DNA of 64,000 nucleotides from Tuctoria greenei (Eukaryota > Streptophyta > Magnoliopsida > Poales > Poaceae): assembly GCA_036927565.1 (NCBI GenBank), contig JAYESD010000005.1:8152565-8216564 (forward strand), in the 5' to 3' direction. The notes under the pieces are model-generated. The model did not search any database. It was given only the letters and a program-made list of their open reading frames with translations, and had not been told where the DNA came from. The position numbers were made by a program, and so were the translations under genes. Every line of letters begins with the position of its first letter. Positions within the stretch are counted from its first letter, which is position 1. Below are positions 20,500 through 32,533 of this stretch, in pieces.

Positions 20500-23290
20500 G
20501 GATATCGTCGAAGGGGAAGGGGAAGCCAGTGAGAGGGTTTGAGCCGCCACGAGACCCTTGCTTAGGGACCTTGTTACATTCGAGCCAACATTCCTTCTTT
20601 CTGGCGCACGCTCCACCCTCAGCTCACGTGTGCTTTCAGCGGACTGAGGTAAATTTTAGTTTACAATAAATTTTTATAATAAATTGCAGTTGTTAATAAT
20701 TATTTATTATCAATCTTTTTCTTTTGTGCAGTCTGACTTAGAGTCTTCTAAGTCCGAGTCAAAGGCTAGGGGGCTGCTACAGGAGCCCGAGTCAGAGGCG
20801 TGGCCGCTACAGGAGCCCTCTAGCGCTAGCCTCCCTCTGCAGTCGGCTACCGCTAGCCTTCCTTTGGACTCCGGTGGTTCCGCAGAGCCTTCAGGGTCAC
20901 ACGACGCGGCAGCATCGCAGCAGAGGCGACGGACGAGGAGGACCCACTTTGCGGCTCCTCCTCCGGTTACTTCTTAGTGGATCACGATCCGTCCTGTTGA
21001 AGACAGATAAAAAACTGTATATAGTATATAAATATTAGATGTTGTTTTCCTTTACTTAATGATTTAATATATTTTGTAGATATTGGTACGAATTTTCGTT
21101 CACTGGGGCCGAGAAACACCACAGGCAGGTTAACAGTGTCCTGGGTGCTATCGTGAAGTTGCAGTACCCCGGTGTCATTGACGGTTTCCCTGCCCTGTCG
21201 TGGGATGACTACCTCGTGTCTCTCACCCGATCCACGACACAATTCCGGGAGTCATGTGGCACGATTTTATGGTAAGTTTAACTGTTTCATTTTTCAACTC
21301 GTTTGAATTGTTAATGCATATCACTTGAATGTTTGTTTGCTTAAAGTTGGGGTACCAGGTAGAAGAACCGAACATGGAGGACCACGCGAGACGCGTGTTC
21401 CATTACAATGCTCAGAAGCTCACACCGACAGAGTTGTCGAAAGCTCGGATTCAGGCCGCCAATGCGTACTACAAGCGGCAACCCGGGGGCAGGAGCAGGA
21501 GCAGCAATGGAGTCCATTTAGAAAGGACTTCGACGCGTACTTGACAGAGGAGGTTTTTAATATCGTTAAATATTTACAATATCTATGTATGACTGCATTG
21601 ATAAAAAATGAAATATGTGCAGGTTAGTATTTCCTGGTTACAGGGTAACACCGAGGCGTACTTAGCTCTATGTCGGCACTGGGCTAGCGAAGCTTTCATC
21701 GGTAAGTCCACAGAGGCTAGACAGTGCCGCATGGGGTCTGAGAGCAAGCACAACTTTGGCGGCGACGGCTACTTGCGTTCGGCTAAACACATGGTAAGTA
21801 GTTTTTCAATTTATTTATCTATTCCTAATATATTTATCTCACTAACACGGCTATATAGGAGCGAGAGATGGGTCATGAGCCGACTCTGACCCAGGTTTGG
21901 AAGAGAGGTCACAAGGGAAGTGACCCTTCTCAGCCAGGGCAGTGCAGTCAGGTCGCAGCCAACCGACTGGTAAGTTTTCAAAATTTATCAGTTTTATTAT
22001 AACTAATACTATTTTTGGCATGCTTACAAGATTTCTTTGTTATGTAGGCAAAGTACGCGCAGGAGGTTGTGAAGATACACAGTGCGAATTACGATTGGGA
22101 AAGCGCGCCGATCGACCCCCAAGCCACGTACGTCAGCGGAGGCGGGAAGGCCTATGGACGGTGAGTTGTTCATGTGTTTCATTTATTTTTCAATTTATCT
22201 TCTTCTACTTAGTCTTTTAATTTTTTTGCAGGTTTGGCATTTTTGATGGAGTTGTCGACTCGAGGTCGGCGCGACCATTGAGAGGCGCTTCATCATCGCA
22301 GGCCTCGTCTGTTGGGACCACCAGTGGTCGTCTCTCGCAGACCCAGCTGGAGCTCCTTGCCTTGAAGGAGACGCTGGCGCAAACCCAAGCGGAGTTGGAG
22401 AGGTCGAGGGCGGAGGAAAGGGAGGAGCAGCGGAGGACGACCTTAATAATGGCCCATATGCAAGCAGTGGTGGCGATAAGTAATTTAAACTACCGTAGTT
22501 AAATTTCATAACATTTCAGTAATATATATCTTCTAATATTTTGCAATGGCAGACTCTTGCTCGAAACACCGGTCACGATATCGAGATTCCTACGCTTCCG
22601 CCGCAGCAGACCCCAGAGCAGGTAATATTGTCGTATTCATTTCAGTATTCCTTTAGCTCCGTTGAAATAGTTTCTGTAGTAGTCAAAAAGCTTTAGCAAA
22701 GAAGAAACCCATATACAGCCAAGTATACTTTCATTAACATGTGTGCATATTTGAATATAGCATCTACAGTCGAACCATGAGGGCACTTAGATGTGAATTA
22801 TATTCCGGTTGTAGTTTTGGAAAGCTAGCGAAGCAACACTCTAGACCTGACCCTACTACCAATTAATTGACCTTCATACATGGCACTAGCTTACGATCAG
22901 AGCACATTTTGTTTTTGCGTGGAAATATACTTTAATTGAGATGTGACTGTTCAGCAATGATAGTTTGGTTTCAGGGGGGAAAAGAAAAGAGGTTGTGAGA
23001 TTATATGAGTGTGTCAATGTACTGTTGATGTTGGAATGGGTCGGTTGGACTTTAGAGAAATTTAAAACAGGGGCACATACATGAAATATATGTTGTGAAT
23101 AGGTTTTATGATTCTTTACAGGGTTATGCAATTCTTTACAAGGCTAATACAGGGAATATATGGTTCTTTTGCAGGGTTCGGGAACGGTGGCTCAAACTCC
23201 TTCGCCGCACCTACCACGCCTGGAGGGATGCGCCGAGAAGATCTCAGCTCCAGAGGTAGTGGAGGGGCTAGCGTGTTGCCTGGTGAATAG
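20500..23290 (+). pseudogene. TNPA-like second gene of CACTA B (Transposase_24/PTTA family)
   Basis: The exons line up one-to-one with the minus-strand gene of element E: about 20734-20977; 21080-21271 (VNSVLGAIVKLQYPGVIDG, donor GTAAGT); 21346-21550 (EDHARRVFHYNAQ); 21624-21792 (SWLQGNTEAYLALCRHWAS); 21858-21969 (PTLTQVWKRGHKG); 22048-22160 (DPQATYVSGGGKAYGR); 22231-22480 (GVVDSRSARP then a coiled coil ending MAHMQAVVA); 22553-22621; and a last exon 23175-23290 ending in TAG. The family binds subterminal repeats in En/Spm. Most splice sites look intact. The N-terminal exon and start codon are unclear, so I call it a probable pseudogene. A 550 bp intron precedes the last exon. Confidence 0.75.
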
Positions 23291-23435
23291 TTTGAAACTG
23301 TTTTGTGTTGTTGTGGATGTTTTGAATGTTTTCTGGACTATTTTGTGATCTGTGTACTATATAAAATGTTTCTATACATAAGTCTGGAGCTCGCAATCCT
23401 GCGAGGTAGTCAGTTTCTATTTTTCTAATGAAAAC

Positions 23436-23842
23436 TTAACTTACGTCGACTATGGTTAAGCCGACGTAAGTTAGCCCAGTTTAACTTACGTCGGTAAGAC
23501 CATACCGACATAAGTTATACAACTTAACTTACGTCGGTTATGACCAACCGACGTAAGTTATACGACTTAACTTATGTTGGCTAGGCAGCCACCAGCGTAA
23601 GTATTCTGGCCCAGCCTGCGGCCCATCCAGGTAAATAACTTACATCGGACGTGGGACACCGACGTAATTAAGTAACATACATCGGCTGACCGACATAAGT
23701 TACCTTAATTACGTCCAAAGTGCTTCGTCGGCTGGAAATCGATGTAATTAAGGGAAAACCAACGTAATTATGTAACTTACGTCGGTTTTGGCCTTAATTA
23801 TGTTGGCTTTGGCTGACGTAATTGATCGAGATTCCTATAGTG
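23436..23842. repeat. CACTA B 3' subterminal array and TIR
   Basis: Repeated AACTTACGTCGG and CCGACGTAAGTT pairs form successive hairpins with different loops (for example about 23486-23516 and 23525-23561), decaying toward TCGGCTGACCGACATAAG-like variants. The element ends with ATTCCTATAGTG at 23831-23842. The motif is the same as in element A. Confidence 0.85.
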
Positions 23843-23849
23843 TCTAAGT

Positions 23850-24160
23850 TATAGACGACGGTATAAGCTTATAGACAACAGTTTCTGGACGTTGACAGTT
23901 ATTTGTCGTCTATAAGCTAACTGACGATGACCGGATTTAGATAAGGGACTCCATCCATGTAGCAGCGAGGGAAGCTTATCGAAGACGGTAGCCCGGACCA
24001 TCGTCTATAATATACTTATAGACAATGGTATAATGATGACAGTCAGACTGAAACCATCGTCGATAGACCTTATCGTCGACGGTGTCTCAGGAACCATCGA
24101 CGATAACTTGCTAGTACCAACGACGGCCGCCCGAAAACCGTCGTCGATAAGGTATGAATT
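23850..24160. repeat. CACTA C 3' subterminal array
   Basis: Units such as TATAGACGACGGT, CCATCGTCTATAA, CATCGTCGATAGAC and CCGTCGTCGATAAGG alternate in both orientations. An A-rich stretch and GGCTCGATGGCCAGATCACA follow at about 24160-24230; an analogous A-run plus GGCTCGATGGTCAGAATCACA follows the array of element E at about 60195-60240, indicating a shared CACTA 3' architecture. Confidence 0.8.
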
Positions 24161-25000
24161 TAAAAAAAAAAAACAGAAAATGTTGCCCTGGCGTCGAGGT
24201 CAGCCCTGGCTCGATGGCCAGATCACACAGGCATACAGTTTATACATCAAAAGCATATATATCACAATAATTTCAAAACACGATACACACGCCACTACAC
24301 ACTGCGAGTTCATGAAGCCAAAATCACAAAGACAGAAGCAAAATACAACTGTGATTGCCCAATCACCAATATGAAGACCTGCAAAACATGAAGAGTGTCA
24401 AAAGCAGGAAAATGAAATTTCTTAAGGTTGATTGCAAAACATGAAGAGTTTCAAGCTTTTATTCTCCAGCTTCATGAAACAATTGCTTGCAAGCTGTCAA
24501 TATATAACAATTTCATTCAAAGGCTCAGGAATATACATCTTTCTAGCTGGAAGTAAATCGATCCTTGTTGCAGGGGGGGGGGGTAAGAGAGGTTGAGCCA
24601 TTTTGGTTTTGTAATGAATGATCATATACTAGTGCCCTAAAGGTGTTGCAGTATAGATGTTATTGAACAGCAGATACAATGCTTATCACCTTGCACCATT
24701 TTCATTGAACTTGTGACGACACAACATTTTGAACAGTTCTTTTTGATGAGCCTTGCCAATCTGATTTTATACATCTTTTGTTGTTTCTTTCTTGGCAAAT
24801 TGACTTAATCTGAATGTGAACCGACATTTGCAAACTGAAGTTTACACTGGAGTTAGTAAGTTGTTTACTCTGTTGAGCTTATTGAAGTGTATTTTACCCG
24901 TTGTATACTAAATTGCATTTAATTGTCAACGGTAAATTAAATCCATGTTTTGCAGGTCAAAGATTGTAACACAAATTCAAGTGAGGAGCTGACCTGACTA
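24161..25000. other. Untranslated 3' interior of CACTA C
   Basis: AT-rich sequence with no supported gene. The GGCTCGATGG word at the array edge and the distance to the TNPA-like last exon suggest 3' untranslated and intronic DNA of the element's second gene. Confidence 0.4.
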
Positions 25001-26624
25001 TCAGACGCTACCCCGTCCGGTGCCACCGGATTTCGGAAAGTCCTCCTGTAGTCGTTCAAGCACCGGAATCTGAGCTGATGGAGTTTGGCCTCCGTTCCCG
25101 ATCCCTGTGATGTTCAAGTGTGGTTAGACATGTTAGAAGTAAAAAAATGTATATTTTATTAAATTTGAACAAGTTTAACTAGTTTAGGCTATTTTGAATA
25201 ATTTTGTACCTGGGTTGCTGTCGTCGGCACCAGCGGCAGTGGTATCGCTTGCGGCGCCCATTGCGGAAAGACAGGCGGTTGTCTTGGAAACATAGCCTGC
25301 AAACACAAAGAAAATCAATATACATGTTATTTATATATTAAAATGTTAAGTACAACATCTAGAATGTACCTGCACAGCATCTGTAGCATGAACGAGTGTT
25401 GATACTTGCCCCTAGCCCTCTGCTTCTCATCCCTAGCCCTCTGCGCCTCGTCCCTAGCCCTGATTTCTGCTGCATGCACCTCGTCCACAACCCTGAGCAC
25501 TTCTTGAGTCCTCTGGAGCTCCTCTCAAATACTCTGGAGCTCCAGGCTCGCATGCTGCTGGACCCGTCCTGATGCGATGAAGAGGCCCTCGAGGAAGCCC
25601 TGATACAAAATACGGTGGTAAGTTGTACAAAATTGCGAACACGAGCCAACAAGAGTATGGTGTTGCGTTTGTATTGAACAGTGAGAATCCATTTGTTGTC
25701 AACCCGATGCAAATATTTCTCGCGTAATTGGCAAAATCTGGATCAAAGCGGTCAAGCGCTTTTCATGCCTCACTGTCAAACGGGTGCACCATCATTCAGT
25801 CGTTCTCACGTCGACCTTCTTTGTGCCACCTCATGTGCCTAACTATTTTTTTTAGAGAAACAAGCGCTTCAACCTAGGTGTGACAGGGAAGTAGCAAAGC
25901 TGCTTCATTGCAACTTCAGTCATTACTTTTGTACCATTGTCATTAAAAATTTGACAAATCTCGATTTACCACATTCTAAACACTTGTTCTCATTGGTATG
26001 CTCTTTCTAGAAAAGCATGTAGTTGTCCAAGCACATATCAATATTTTCATAGTCCATACAAAGCCCAGAAATCAATTCCTTAGAATGATACATATATTTA
26101 GGCAATTTATGAGGTTGTGGAAGGACATCGCTGATCAATTTGACAAGATCGTTGTAGCAGTTATTCGAGAGGGAATACTTAGACTTAATTGCTATAAATC
26201 TAGTCATAAAACAGAGTATCGTCACTTTGGTGTGTTCATGCAACGGGTGTTCAGAAGCTTCGATAAGCTTTAAGAACGCTTTAACCTCTGTTGTAGGAAA
26301 ATCCTCTGTCAATTCAAGATTTATGGCTTCAAGCAACTTGTCCATCCTATTGATCCCAATGTTGTCATTGTCATCTCAATCTTCTACGACTTGAGAAGGT
26401 GTCTCGTCGTGAAATGTCCACAACTCATAATGTTGTATGAAACCGTTTCCACACAAGTGATACATCAACGTCACTTTGTCGAAACACTTTGCATTCTGAC
26501 ATTTGATACATAGGTATTGCACCTTGCTGTTGTTTGACAACGAGAAAGCTCATTCTATGAAAGCATTTGTCTTGGTGAACCACTCCTCTGAGTGCCTCTC
26601 ATTCTTTTTCCAACCAGTATACAT
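25001..26624 (-). pseudogene. Deletion fusion of TNP2 head to TNPA-like tail in CACTA C
   Basis: Reading leftward from MYTGW at 26624, the TNP2 transposase-associated domain and linker are present down to about 25610 (LSNNCYNDLV, YSCWLVFAILYNLPPYF). There the match to Transposase_21 stops and the sequence switches to the C-terminal coiled coil of the TNPA-like gene (about 25600-25380). Two further exons follow at 25297-25210 and 25104-25001; the last corresponds to the final exon of the element B gene (GxGNGGQTPSAQ then a stop). So the whole catalytic core and most of the second gene were removed by one internal deletion, as in classic non-autonomous dSpm derivatives. Several stops occur in the remaining TNP2 head. 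Confidence 0.75.
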
Positions 26625-26828
26625 CCAAGTGTGGTGTTCAGCCTTGTTTGAGCGTATACCTTCAAAGCAGACAAATCATTATTGTCCAGGATAGGTTCTA
26701 AAATTTTACCAGCACAACGCCACCTATTTAACACTACACCCCCTATCTAGTGCAGTTCTTCAAGTTAAAAGTGGACAGCTATACGGTTATAGCCGTCATA
26801 CATATGTTGCGAGTCATACCTCATTCAC

Positions 26829-26931
26829 ACTGTTGTCATTCACCTTCGTCGTGCTGATGCTCGTACTGTCCCTCTTCGAGGCCACTTTCCAAAAGGTGAT
26901 CATGTCGCGGGCACTGCGGTGGGTGTTGCGG
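26829..26931 (+). pseudogene. Captured purine permease fragment, part 1
   Basis: Translation from 26829 gives LLSFTFVVLMLVLSLFEATF and then QKVIMSRALRWVLR, a transmembrane helix plus the loop typical of plant purine permeases (PUP family, drug/metabolite transporter superfamily; plasma-membrane purine or cytokinin uptake). The frame is cut by the chromovirus at 26932 and resumes in frame at 47106 once the LTR element and one target-site copy are disregarded. It lies inside CACTA C between the TNP2 head and the 5' subterminal repeats, antisense to the element's own genes, so it is a capture and not the insertion target. Confidence 0.72.
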
Positions 26932-29650
26932 TGTGACACCCAGTTCTAAAAATGAACCAAGTGAACGCATATGTGTGCCCAAGACGTTCAACACACATAC
27001 ACGAGTGCATTCACAAAAAGATATACAAAAAATTACCACAGAATATCATTAATTAATCACTTTTATTACAAAATTAAGAATATCCTCAAATACAAGCTCT
27101 AATAAATATTAATGACAAGTTTAAACTAATGCTACAAAAATAAACTAATTAAGCAACTAAGCCAACTAAGCAAAAGGGATATATGACGCAATTCCAACCA
27201 ACACCACAGGCAAGCTAACGACAGACACGGCCTAGAACTCCGCACTATCATCGTTAAACTCTCAAATCTGACCTGCAACTGTTGGTGGGGGAATTGCAAG
27301 AGTGAGTACATGTTGTACTCAGCAAGTGTGGAAAGTATGATGTGTAGCTGGTACAAATGACGAATATAATCATGGCTAAGTGCTGAAAAGTACATTAAAA
27401 CATTTGAAAAGCAGTACGTTATAATTGTGTGAAGTAAACCCATCATAAACCCTAATTATTAACATATTACAAGTCCATATTTCATAGCCATCGCTATTAT
27501 ACCAGATTTCACTATTACCATTAACCATATCCAGTACCATAATTCAATTCAAGACCAGTACCAAACCATCCCAAATCCCAAGTTTCCTCTAATCATGTGA
27601 GAGTTTAGGGTTCTCATAACCGGGAGCACGGTTATCATGATAGTTTTAAGACACACTTTGCAGAAGTTGCATCACTTTACCCACGTTTTTGTGATTTTAT
27701 CACCTTGCGGTGACTAAGGAATCTCAATTATGCCGTCTCACACTTCCGTTGGTGTGTAGCCAAGAGATCACAAAATAGCCTTTACAAAGGGACTACTAGC
27801 ATGTAGAGACACACTGAGGTTTTACCGGTGGCAATGTCTCCAACTGAGCACATCTTCAACCAAGGGCACCCTCTTGTGCCATTCAGATCCCAAGGAGTCC
27901 CGCCAACCATATCCAAACCCAATCCGACTCCCCTTCCCCAGTGCGCCAAATGATATGCTCAATACTAGCAATACGCTAATTAACCAGCTACGTCGCACCC
28001 ATACTTGGCCTCATGGTGGCACTGTAAATATTGGATGGTTGCTCTACGAACCGGTCCTTAGATCTAAATAAGCAAACCACCATAACATCTAACATCTAAC
28101 CCATTACCATATCATATTGACCAGTTCATATTAATCATAATCTCATTAATGCATAATTAAATGTATAGTTGTTTTCCCATTTCAATTAATTAAGCAAAGC
28201 AAATGTAAAAATTCCTTCCTGACTCTCTACCATGTATTCCAATTGACAAGGGTGGTTAAACAAATCTAGTAAACTTCCTATCATAGGATTCCCAAAAAAT
28301 TGACACAAGCATGTAGTTTTGCAAACAAAACATTTATTTTAGAAGCGGGATCAATATGTTCAAGGACAATTGCCTTGCTCTTGGGCTTGATTTGGGTCAA
28401 AGTCTTCAAACTCCTGGTGTTGGAGGTCCTCCGCGGCACTCTCTAGCGCAAATCCATCTAATCCGCACAACGAACAAACAAGACAAGAATTACAATCAAT
28501 AAGTGCACATATATTACTCAATATTACATGACATGCATGATTAATGTAATTGTGAAGTAAAACTTGTCAATAAGTTGCTTTTAATGTTTAATAATCAATT
28601 ACAATGGTTATTAACAAGTCTACACAGGTTTGGAATTGATTCAAATCAATTTATAATTAATTCAACATGAATTAGTCAGCAAAATCAGATTAGTCCGCTA
28701 TAGGGCCGGACTAGTCCGCCCTTCGTAGAACAAGCGAATTAGGGTTTTCTAGATCGACATGAATTTGGAGAATTGGGGTTGAATTCATGTGAGAAAAATG
28801 AAATATAAGGCATACCAGGTGTTTAGAACTCCAATGGATCAAGGGTTTTGGAGGCAACACTTGGATCTTGACGATCTAGGGTTGATGATGAAACTGGAAG
28901 GTGAATTGGCGATGAAGAACGAAAACTCGGTGGAGATCTTGATCCTATTTCATTTCCTCCTCTTCTTCTTCTTGCTCGGGATCTCCTTCTCCCTCCTTGA
29001 TGGTGGCTCTCCACGAACTAGGGCTTGTGGTGTGATTCAATTGAGGCAAAAGATACAAAGTTGAGGGGTGAGGTTGTTTATATAGGGGTGGAGGCTAGGG
29101 TTTGATGAAATTCGAGTTTGGGGATGGTGGAGGCCGGTGTGGGATCTCACATGGGCTCCAAAAAGAGTTAGACACGACGTCCCTAGGCCCACTGAAGGTA
29201 AAACCCAAAAACAAGTCATGGAACAGAAGATCAACTCGGAATCATGATTTTCTGGACAAGTCCGCAAAAGGTTGGACTAGTCCGAAGATTGACAGAGGCA
29301 AAAATGGACAAGTCTGGACTATATCGGACAAGTTCGAACTTAGTCAGAGGGAAAACAGACAAGTCTGGCCAAAACCGGACAAGTCCGATCTTAGTTAGGG
29401 GAAAAACGGACAACTCCGCTAGAATATAAGACAAGTCCGAACAAGTCCAGGGACTTAGCAAAATTTCAATGAACTAGGATGATTGGACTAGTCCGCTATG
29501 GGCCGGACAAGTCCGAAACTGTACAGAGGAAAAAACAAACTAGTCCGCGGCAAAAACGGATATGTCCGAGTGAGGTTAGAAATAAATCGGACTAGTCCGC
29601 AGCAAAAATGGACTAGTCCGCACTTCTCAGAACTTTTGAGTGTAGTTTTG
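26932..29650 (-). repeat. 3' LTR of the Tekay element, main part
   Basis: It is homologous to 44269-46995. The segment about 29240-29640 is an array of GGACTAGTCCG and GGACAAGTCCG words. It is interrupted at 29650 by a copia; the last about 105 bp of the LTR lie at 39382-39486. The short frame at 28789-29064 lies within LTR DNA and is not called a gene. Confidence 0.9.
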
Positions 29651-31530
29651 TGTAGGATCGAAGAGCACGTGAAAAGCTACCAGGGGGGTGAATGGTAGAT
29701 TTAAAAATCTTACACAGCGGAAACAATAAAACCCCAAACCCTTTCGGCAGAAAAACGATCTATTAAAGAAATTGTGTGTGAGACTAATCTAAACGTGTTT
29801 CACTGTGACAAAAGTGATAGATATCAGAGAGAATCAAGTCACGAAGACAACACAAAAAGAATCACTCAAATCCGTCGAGAAAAACTCAAGCTATGATCAA
29901 AAGATCAAACAAGATCAATCTGCCCTACCCGAGAAAAAACAGTTCTGGAATGCTGCAAAGAAACGCGTGTAGATTAGAAACCACAAATCCAATGACAGTG
30001 AAATTTTGACAGATGATAGCTAATCAAGTTGTGAAGAAAACCCAAAAAGAATCACGTCAATTGGATCTGTAAAACTCGAGTTATGACAAAACCACCGACA
30101 AAAGGTAGTGCTGTCCAGAAACTCGACGAGTAAAACTTGTCTGGAACACGAACAAGGCACAAAATTTCCTTCAAACTATGAATTTTATTCAATAGAACAA
30201 AAGAGGAACAGCCCCAAAGTCGTCTCCCACGAGCTCTGGGCTCCCTTGCTTATATAACCAGCTCGAAAGCCAACTCAACTCAGATCAGGAATCTAATCCT
30301 ACTCTAATCACGAATCAAAACTTTCCATAACTGCTTAGGATCCTTCTATACGCAGATAGAAGCAATCTTAAGACTTCCAAACACCTTAGGAACGTATCCC
30401 ACAATCCTAAACAACTCAAATTTGTGACACACACGAAACCCTAGCATAACCAACTCGATACATTCCATACCGAGCCATAACCGACTCTGCCGCAGCCAAA
30501 GTCAACAACCGGTACGATCCGATCCTTCCAACCAGATCTTTCCTTCTTTATCCCATCTTTGGAACCATGTTGCCACGTCATGCACCGCATGCATACGTGC
30601 GAACACTTTCCTTCGACGTTCAGTAACCTTCATATGCACTGCCCTTGATTCAATCATCCTGTGTGACCTCCTGATCAGCTCAACCACAATTCCTCCTGAA
30701 TTTGGTTGTTGGAACCTCATCTCCTCCCTGAGACTAGTCCAATGGATCCCGTCACCAGCCATGTCTTGAACTCAAGCAACACCTGCACATGAATAAACAA
30801 CCAATCCATACGAGCCCAAGTCCTCGACTTGACTCAAGTTAGTTCCGAACACAACACCTTACGTGAGAACCTCACATAAGCATGTTGCAAAGCCACAGTA
30901 ACACGATATCATCCATATCAACCAAAACGCACCAAAAACTTAGTAAAAGAATACTAAGCAAACTTTCCAACAATGTAAAGCAAGTACGAAACATTGCAAA
31001 TGAATAGCAGAAGCACTGCGGTCAAGTTCCGGACCTTGCCAGAGCAACTCGGAGCTTGAGTCGGAGCTAACAAAAGCTAGTAGAACCTAGCGCCGGAGCT
31101 TACCAAAACTAGTACAATGAAGCACCTGCTGGAGCTTACCAAAACTAGTAGATCCTAGCACCGGAGCTTACCAAAAACTAGTTAAAACTAATCAACCCAA
31201 AATCGGAGCTAGACAGAGTATGTCGGAGTTTAGCAAAAGCATTTCGGAGCTATCAAATATATGCTGAAACTATCAAAGACATGCCGGAGCTAAATATAAA
31301 GCTCACCGGAGCTAACCAAAGCTCGTCGGACCTTACCAAGAAGTCGGACCTAGCTTCGAACATAGTCGGAGCTACCCAAAACAAGCCAGACCTACCGTCG
31401 GACCTTGCTGTAGCCCATAGCTAGAGTCGGAGCTTGACAAAAAGGTGTTTTGGTGATATTTAAAACTTTTATCATCAAAGCCAAGTGTATTCACTACAAG
31501 CCAATGTATTCAGCACATATAGGTCTTACA
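29651..31530 (-). repeat. 3' LTR of copia 1 (1,880 bp)
   Basis: This is the full-length LTR. About 31030-31440 carries many copies of CCGGAGCTTACCAAAACTAGT-like and GTCGGAGCTA words. About 29925-30535 is present here but absent from the 5' LTR. It contains a minus-strand (element-sense) frame at 30502-30762. Confidence 0.9.
30502..30762 (-). CDS. Unassigned ORF inside the copia 1 LTR
   Basis: An element-sense frame beginning MAGDGIHWTSLREEMRF, basic and rich in Arg, Met and His, with no domain I recognise. The 5' LTR copy (38635-38396) encodes nearly the same protein (a few substitutions: H to R, K to N, Q to R) up to its downstream deletion point. A TGTGCAG lies just upstream, so it could be a spliced exon or a captured host exon. 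Openness in both LTRs alone does not prove that it is translated. Confidence 0.3.
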   Translation of the reverse strand: MAGDGIHWTSLREEMRFQQPNSGGIVVELIRRSHRMIESRAVHMKVTERRRKVFARMHAVHDVATWFQRWDKEGKIWLEGSDRTGC

Positions 31531-32533
31531 ATCTCCCCCTTGATGAATACATTGGCAACACCATTTAAAAACCGAACATTGGCTTATTCACATAAAAGTT
31601 TTGAAGGCAATTTCTCCCCTTTTGTAAATCAAACGTAAAATGAGAAGAAAGATTATCCCATATTATCTCTCCCCCTTTTATTATCTCTCCTTATGCACAT
31701 ATTCTCTTTCTCATCATGCTTATCTCTCCCCCTTTGACAATGTATTCAGCAAGTCATGAGCATATAAACAAATTATCTCTCCAACTTTAGTTGTTATGAG
31801 CATATTATAACATATACATATAAACAAAGCTCATCCAAGTCATACTATCAAGTACCATACATTATCACATCAATGAAATACATAAAGTAGTGTAAGCCAT
31901 GCTAGAGATCAAATGTACTTTTCAATTTAAGCAAGTCATGATCTCACAAACTTAACTATTTCAAAACCTGAAAGCATGACACTAGTTGCTTCATTTTATT
32001 ATTTTTCAAAGCATAAATTTAGATCATATGATATTTGCAAGAGATTATATGCGCATCTACCTTATTCTAACCAACCAAGCCAAGCCTATGTCATTTGACA
32101 ATCAGAAGCTTAAGGACATGGTTTTAGTCATACACAACTTCTTCCAAGTTCATATCTAAGTGCAATGACAAGCCATCTCAAAAGAAGAAGTGCGATGCAA
32201 GCATATTCTCTTGATCTTTTCTCAATTTATATTTGTTCATAAAAACTCAACATGTGAGTTGATTACTTGATGAATTCTTAATGATTAAAAACATTTGTGA
32301 ACATGTAACAAGTTCAAAACAGCAAGAAAGTTCGACCATGACCAGTTTTAGTGTAAGTTATTATTCCAATTACTAGACATGGCAAAAAGTACAAAATGTA
32401 TAACATGAGTAATGTAGTAAGAACTTTCAGCATGTAAAAGGAATCACAAAGTCATATATGTATGAAATACTATGCTCATATTATTTTTATTTCAGATCCA
32501 CACATAGACTTCCCAAGTTTCAAAAACTCCCTC
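31531..32533 (-). other. Copia 1 segment between the RNase H stop and the 3' LTR
   Basis: AT-rich sequence with CTCTCCCCCTTTTATTATCTCTCC repeats (purine-rich on the element-sense strand) near 31660-31740, next to the polypurine tract at 31531-31545. No env-like or other coding region is visible. Confidence 0.5.

Larger units (their letters stand above)
4085..23842 (+). mobile_element. CACTA (En/Spm) transposon B, interrupted by a Tat gypsy element
   Basis: The element is plus-oriented with a TNP2 gene first, then a TNPA-like gene, and a 3' end TTCCTATAGTG at 23832-23842 preceded by an ACTTACGTCGG subterminal array. The segment 4085-5295 is an inverted copy of 1-1205 in element A. The Tat element at 6769-19419 splits it; removing that element and one gtttt copy leaves a continuous TNP2 intron (donor GTAAGT at 6706, acceptor TTTTCGTGCAG ending about 19436). 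The 5' terminal repeat is not found. All genes are decayed. Confidence 0.8.

Noticed and set aside
28789..29064. A small ORF in the Tekay LTR, repeated at 46194-46424
   Set aside because: Duplicated only because LTRs are duplicates; no conserved domain, and frame lengths differ between the copies.
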